Of a stretch of DNA of 64,000 nt, positions 59,301 through 64,000 are shown piece by piece (position 1 is the stretch's first letter; each line of letters begins with the position of its first letter). The notes beneath the pieces are model-generated. The model was not told the origin of the DNA and did not search any database. It worked only from the letters and a program-made list of their open reading frames with translations. The translations under genes and the position numbers were made by a program. Source of the DNA: Cladobotryum mycophilum (lineage: Eukaryota; Ascomycota; Sordariomycetes; Hypocreales; Hypocreaceae); the NCBI GenBank assembly GCA_036429605.1, contig CM071590.1, forward strand, positions 5,704,001 through 5,768,000. Direction: 5' to 3'.

Positions 59301-60593
59301 GGATTTTGACTCCTTGTCTTCCGACTTTTTGGTAAGAATCACTTCCTCCTTAATTCTCCTTTCCATTGCATCAAGCCATGCTCCCATATGCTGTGATATT
59401 GATCCCTCTTTGGCGGAAGGGCCAATCGCACTGCTGATGCCTCGCTTCTGTAGCTTTTCGTTGTCTAAGCGCCATTTTACGATAGCTGAACTAATAGAAT
59501 CTCTTTCCAGCTGCAGCTGTATATCCTGTCGTTCGGCATGTGGCAACTTGGATAGGTCGGCGTCTTGCAATCCAAAGAGAAGTCCAAGGCCTTGCTTTAG
59601 CGTCGAAAGACCTTCTCCTTTCTGTGGTGTTGGCAACAGCTCTGGAACTGTGTCCAACTCTGTCGAAGCTTCTGCCCCATTGGCAACAATTGGAGACGTG
59701 GTGGCTTCGCCTTGCTCATTCGCACCGTAAGTCAAATCTTCAAGACCTTCCATTTCTTCCCCCTCTGCTGTGAAATTGTAGGTGGGGCAAATCTCCGTGA
59801 TGACGGCAAGATCCTGATCACTCAGAATGTCGGCCATGCTGAGAACCTGTAGTCCAGCTTCTCCCGGAGCCATGCCCATGTAGCGTGTCACCAGCCGGTT
59901 AAGTCTTACGCCTCGCTCGGAAAGTAGGGACGCCTTGAGCATACAGGCGATTGTCTCAGCGGTATGTGGCAGACTGTTGCCTCGAATTTGCAGCTCATAC
60001 CACTTGTGGAGTCGCTCTGCTTGTTTTCGATCGGGGCTCGTGCGCATTTGGTTGAGCGATGCTCTCAGGTATCGATTGTTCAAGACTATCTGTTCCTCGC
60101 CAGATAGAATGCCCATGTTGTTGAATCGCTTCAATACAAGTTCTGCTCTCTCCAATTTCCCAACTCGGAGGCACGCTTCAAAGACTGGCAGCATGTCGTC
60201 AGTATCGCCAGGAATACCATATGTGTTGGTTTTGGTTGCGCTCCGCGGTGGTGGGGGTTCGGGAATCGTCAAGGGCAGTGTTGGATCGAAGTTATGCAGA
60301 TCGAAGACGCTGGGGCCGGTATTGAATGGTGGAATTGAAGATCCCGAGGCGTGTTTATAAGGCATGCCGTCGAAACTGAACTCGTCGACAGCGGTAGCAA
60401 GGTTTCGTTCTTGGAGTCCGAGTCCAAGTCGCAACCCACGGCGCCATGGCTGCGTCTGTCTTGTAACCATATATTGTCGTACCAATGCAGGATTCTGAGT
60501 TTGAATAGAAGGTAGTCTCGAGGAGGCGCCGAGAGATCTGAGAGTAACGGCTCGGTGTATCGAAACACCGCAACGGGCTTGTCTGGAGAGCAT
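56333..60593 (-). CDS. rpo41: Mitochondrial RNA polymerase Rpo41 (CYT-5), one frameshift
   Basis: Exon 1 56440-60593, intron 56384-56439, exon 2 56333-56383; about 1,401 aa. ATG 60593 begins MLSRQARCGVSIHRAVTLRS, a typical presequence, with RNLATAVDEF further on; the frame extends upstream only from TTG. The N-terminal region has PPR-like helices (MLPVFEACLRVGKLERAELV). The C-terminal single-subunit polymerase is T7-like: [20 protein letters not shown] (motif A, about residue 900), KQTVMTNVYGVTFAGAKKQV (motif B, about 970) and AAVHDSFWTHAGD (motif C, about 1,178). The end GDFDVKRLRDSKYFFS, supplied by exon 2, is characteristic. Function: transcribes mitochondrial DNA. One extra base in the C4 run (plus G4, 57143-57146) restores GFPPNFIHSLDASHMLLSAL; otherwise the polymerase would be cut just before motif C. 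Confidence 0.93.
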
Positions 60594-61016
60594 GGTGCCA
60601 AGAGTAGGACCTGATGTCCTGCAGATCAACAACCACTGAGGCAAAGTGATTAATTAAAGCATTAGATGTATATAAGACAAGATTCAAATATCATTGACAG
60701 ATATTTGCGCAAATGTATGCAGTATCAAGTTCCAGTGTATGGCGAGCAAGAAGTTTTACACCACGAGGGGATGGTTGGTTGGTGTGCTCTGATAAGTTCT
60801 TCACCAAGAATTTTTCCTTCCCCATTTCATCGCTGCTGCACAACATTGGCCAGGGTCTGACAGGCGTCACGTGCGTGGGGTAATTGAGGCTGTTAGTGGC
60901 GCAAACGATCCACAACCGCCACCTTTGGAAAGCTCTCCAAGGGTTTAGCTTCAAAAAAATATTGTCTTGCAGATGCGACACTGACAGCAATTGGTGGCAG
61001 GACAATTCATTCCACC
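60594..61016. promoter_or_regulatory. Divergent promoter rpo41 / atp25
   Basis: A 423-bp spacer that serves two genes for mitochondrial gene expression. Contains a CACGTGCGTG stretch at 60869-60878 (CACGTG is the E-box core), a candidate bHLH site midway between the starts, with the 10-mer reading TCACGTGCGTGG. No gene seen. Confidence 0.5.
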
Positions 61017-62953
61017 ATGATTGCACGTCCAGTTACTGCAGCTATCGAATGCAGCGGCTGTCGAAATGCCATCTTCAGGGCTGTACTGTCGAGACCAGCA
61101 GCCCCAAGTCTTGGCCTTCTAGCGCAGAGAGGAATACGACAAGCACCACCACCACTACCAACATGCCCCTCCACAAGATTCTTCTCAACAGCGCAAGCCC
61201 TCAAAGCCAATGCAACGCAAGATACGAACGCAGCCATTGAGCCGCAAAATGAGACAGAAGAGGCGATAGAAAAGGAGCTCTCTGAGGATACTCCATGGTT
61301 CCTCGAAGTCGACCCGCCCCGACATCCTCCAATTCATCATGCAGTCGATCTACCAAAAGTGCCGGAAGATGCGCCTTCGCTCCTCGAGCCAATGCTGAAG
61401 TATATATACGAAGACATGGGACTCGACGACTTGTCCGTACTCGACCTCCGCGATCTCGACCCGCCAGCTGCTCTCGGACCCAACCTGATCATGCTGTTTG
61501 GCACAGCGCGAAGCGAAAGACATTTACACATTTGTTCACATCGCTTCGTCAGGTGGCTTAAAAGGACGGAGAAGGTTAATGCAAGAGCGGATGGACTGAT
61601 TGGGCCGGGCGAATTAAAGACAAAATTGCGAAGATTACGAAAAAAGGCAAAGCTTCTTGGTACCAATACTTCCATCCTACCAGGCGGAGACAATGGAATA
61701 TCTACAGGCTGGGTTTGTGTTAATTTTGCAACTACTGGGGGCGGCGTCAATGAAGCGGCCAGCTTCGATGAGAGTGGACGATTTTCTGGATTCGGCGCGC
61801 CGCAGACGGGAACCACAGTTGTAGTCCAGGTTATGACTGAATCTCGACGGAATGAGCTAGACTTGGAGACGCTCTGGAAAAACATATTGAGAAAGAACTT
61901 GGAGGAAATACAAAGGATAAAGGGCAAAAAGGTGGTTGACGCAGCCGAGGTGGAGGCGGTACTGTCGTCGAAAATTCAACTGCCCAATAGCGCATCCGCT
62001 CAGCAATGGGACGCCATGAAACGAGCTTCCCAGCAACAGCGATACTTTTCGACAAGTGCTCGGCGTCTACAGGCCCATGCCGGGTCCAGCGAGTCCAAAA
62101 CAGGTTCAAATGCCGCAGTGAGTAATGCAGCTCCGGCGGAAGCTGAGGACAGCAGGCCCAATCTAACCACGCTCCGCCAACAAATATCTGATCTTCAAAT
62201 AACAGGGACCTCAGTGAGTCCACAAGTCTTGCAAAATCTCATCTCCGCAGTTCTTCTCGCCCCACCGTCTACCGGAGGAGATGCATATGAACGGCTAGCC
62301 CTCGTGGATCAGCTTTCTCTAGTAGCTGATGAGCGTGGAACGTCGGTTCTATCGACAGAGTGGCTCGTAATGTTGATTGAGTCAATTGTTCTCTCTCCTG
62401 CTTACGGACCTGAGTTGCAACGAGCCCAAAAAAATCTTGAATTTCTTATTACTGAACAACATTCCGCTTTAGACGGCGATCAGATTCTTCGGCTCATGGC
62501 GGCGCACGCCCATCGACAAGACTGGGAAAGGTTCTGGGAAGTCTTCCGTATCCCCCTAGGTTCCAGATGGCTCGCTCATCGGGTCACTACGAGTTTGCGT
62601 ATCGTGTCATGGCAGCCACTGGTAACCGCAAGCTGTGCATCGACGCTCTCCGATGGGTGTACCCAGAGATGTTGAAGGAGCAACCCCAAATCTGGCCTGT
62701 TGGCTCGCTCTACAGCGCACTCAAATCGTGTATTCTGGTCGCTGACCCGGCTGCCGAACAGCTGCTGCGTCATCCGCCGTCGATAACCAACATGGGGACG
62801 CTTGCACAAATGCGACTCAAGAACAGAGAATTCCTGCGTGTATTGAGGGAGGTGGAGAACTTGCGAACTCATCATGTCACGACGGCGGTAAGAGAGCAGA
62901 GAGCGCAAGCACTGAACCGATTCTCTGAGAAACAGACTCCTGCCTCTAGCTGA
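61017..62953 (+). CDS. atp25: Mitochondrial ATP synthase biogenesis factor Atp25, one frameshift
   Basis: Single exon, about 645 aa. N-terminal presequence ends near RFFSTAQALKANA (about residue 53). Residues 125-285 are the RsfS-like (ribosome silencing factor) domain: YIYEDMGLDDLSVLDLRDLD, IMLFGTARSERHLHICSHRF and GISTGWVCVNFATTGGG. A second presequence-like motif QQQRYFSTSARRLQA lies at about 338-352, then the C-terminal helical domain. In yeast Atp25 is cut in the middle; the C-terminal half stabilises OLI1/ATP9 mRNA and the N-terminal half binds the mitoribosome. A C5 run at 62552-62556 needs one more C to give FRIPPRFQMARSSGHYEFAY and join the last 128 codons. The corrected frame is exactly 646 codons. 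Confidence 0.88.
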
Positions 62954-63182
62954 GCTCTGATGCAACTCAAGGATCTTTATATCGTCTTTTACAAACTCAT
63001 ACATCGATGATGTTCAGATTTTATGATATATACGATTATGTACAATACAAGACACAAATCATCTCAACGGCGCGATTGCATCTTCATCCGCGCCATGTAA
63101 AATAGACTCTTCACAATACCGAAAAAGCGATGATGTATTATCTATGTGTAACACCGTAGCTATGCATCTCTTAGTCCGGAAC

Positions 63183-64000
63183 TCAAGACGAACCTCCAGC
63201 GGCCTTTAGTGCCTCACGTAGTAAGGGCCCGACTTGTTTCCTGCTAGAGGTTAGATCCTTTTGCCTCCACGCCAGCCTCTTCTTCCCATCATCTAACAAG
63301 CCATCCCGCCACTGCTCCAACTGCAATCGCTTCCCAATCTCGGGGAATTTGTACGCAGCTTCCAGTCCCTTGTCCGTAACCCCCCACACCAGGAGATGCC
63401 TCTGAAACTCCCCACCAGGGTTCGACGTCGTCATCACGCTCACGACGTCCAGCTTCCTCTCCTCCGCCCAGTCAGCTAGGTCCTTGATCAACACACCCGG
63501 TTCCCCGGCCTTGTCGAGCAGGTAATCGAAATTTTGCACCACGCAGCAGATTCCCAGCGTGAGGCCTGCCTCCTCCCACTCCTTGTAGTCCTTCCTGAAG
63601 ATATCCCGAAAGCTGAGCTTTGAAATGTCCTCCTTGACGGCCGTGACCTCGTCAAAGAACGCTTTCTGGTTGAAGTGCTTGTCCAGGATTTTGGACTCGA
63701 GATAGTCGACTGCGAGGAGGTCTTTTTCTTTGACCTTGGATTCTTCGGTGAGGTTGATGGTGTCGATGAGGACGGGGGCCAGGGACAGTCTTGCAAGCCT
63801 GTCGTCTTCGGTAGCGGCGGTGCTGTCGTCCTTGTCCAGGGGTGGGAATGCATCCCAGGCTGAGCGGTACTCGGAAATGACGAGACTCGTGCAACTTCCG
63901 CATGGCTCTATGACCCGTGGAACTACATCGTCCTTGGTCACTTTCTCATCTACATGGTGATCCACAACGCCCACAACTTGGTTCTGGAACTTCTTAAGCT
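63183..64000 (-). CDS. ppx1: Exopolyphosphatase Ppx1 (DHH family), 5' partial
   Basis: Reads from the right edge leftwards to the TGA/TAG-type stop at 63183. The start and first domain motifs lie outside the window. Present are KKFQNQVVGVVDHHVDE (the DHH metal-binding motif), RVIEPCGSCTSLVISEY, SLAPVLIDTINLT (metal-binding Asp) and the DHHA2 domain, with LTLGICCVVQNFDYLL and VMTTSNPGGEFQRHLLVWG. Ppx1 trims phosphate from inorganic polyphosphate in the cytosol. No intron is needed in the visible part. Convergent with atp25 (229-bp spacer). Confidence 0.9.
   Translation of the reverse strand, partial: LKKFQNQVVGVVDHHVDEKVTKDDVVPRVIEPCGSCTSLVISEYRSAWDAFPPLDKDDSTAATEDDRLARLSLAPVLIDTINLTEESKVKEKDLLAVDYLESKILDKHFNQKAFFDEVTAVKEDISKLSFRDIFRKDYKEWEEAGLTLGICCVVQNFDYLLDKAGEPGVLIKDLADWAEERKLDVVSVMTTSNPGGEFQRHLLVWGVTDKGLEAAYKFPEIGKRLQLEQWRDGLLDDGKKRLAWRQKDLTSSRKQVGPLLREALKAAGGSS

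Overview
This window is nuclear DNA of a filamentous ascomycete. Genes carry one to five short introns (about 50-130 bp) with GT donors, CTAAC-type branch points and AG acceptors. Protein features such as the fungal RPN5, RPO41, ATP25, MUS-30, BBC1, a fungal rhodopsin-like protein, a NACHT-ankyrin protein and a DMATS-type prenyltransferase point to the Sordariomycetes, probably Hypocreales. The species cannot be named from sequence alone.

Three blocks can be seen. Block 1 (1-20 kb) is mostly housekeeping: pop7 (partial), a Rogdi/RAV2-like gene, a NIPSNAP-family gene, atp18, an FSH serine hydrolase, rpn5, ribosomal protein eS17, an rtr1/RPAP2 homologue, a rhodopsin-like membrane protein with an in-frame stop, an FAD monooxygenase and bbc1. 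Block 2 (about 20-44.7 kb) is gene-poor and accessory: an aromatic prenyltransferase, a possible small cysteine-rich secreted protein, a short-chain dehydrogenase, a NACHT-ankyrin (NLR-like) protein, a decayed HET-like membrane protein gene, an intron-containing tRNA-Lys(CTT), a decayed TPR gene, an amino-acid permease and several long gene-less stretches. Block 3 (44.7-64 kb) is housekeeping again: a giant ankyrin super-repeat protein, the LSH/DDM1-type remodeller mus-30, arc1, the mitochondrial RNA polymerase rpo41, atp25 (divergent from rpo41) and ppx1 (partial).

Two points stand out. First, six otherwise well-conserved genes carry eight single-base frameshifts, and each is cured by one extra base in a short homopolymer. 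Every corrected model then closes to a whole number of codons. This pattern looks like base-calling error in the assembly, and anyone annotating the window must allow for it. Second, the 1,842-residue ankyrin protein at 44.7-50.4 kb is built from about ten copies of a roughly 99-residue module (three ankyrin lengths), followed by a long coiled coil. I know no named family with this layout.

Several gene pairs share a theme. rpo41 and atp25 both serve mitochondrial gene expression and are transcribed divergently from a 423-bp spacer. NIPSNAP and atp18, both mitochondrial, also diverge from one spacer. The prenyltransferase, the dehydrogenase and the more distant FAD monooxygenase could be pieces of a small specialised-metabolism locus, but no core synthase lies in the window.
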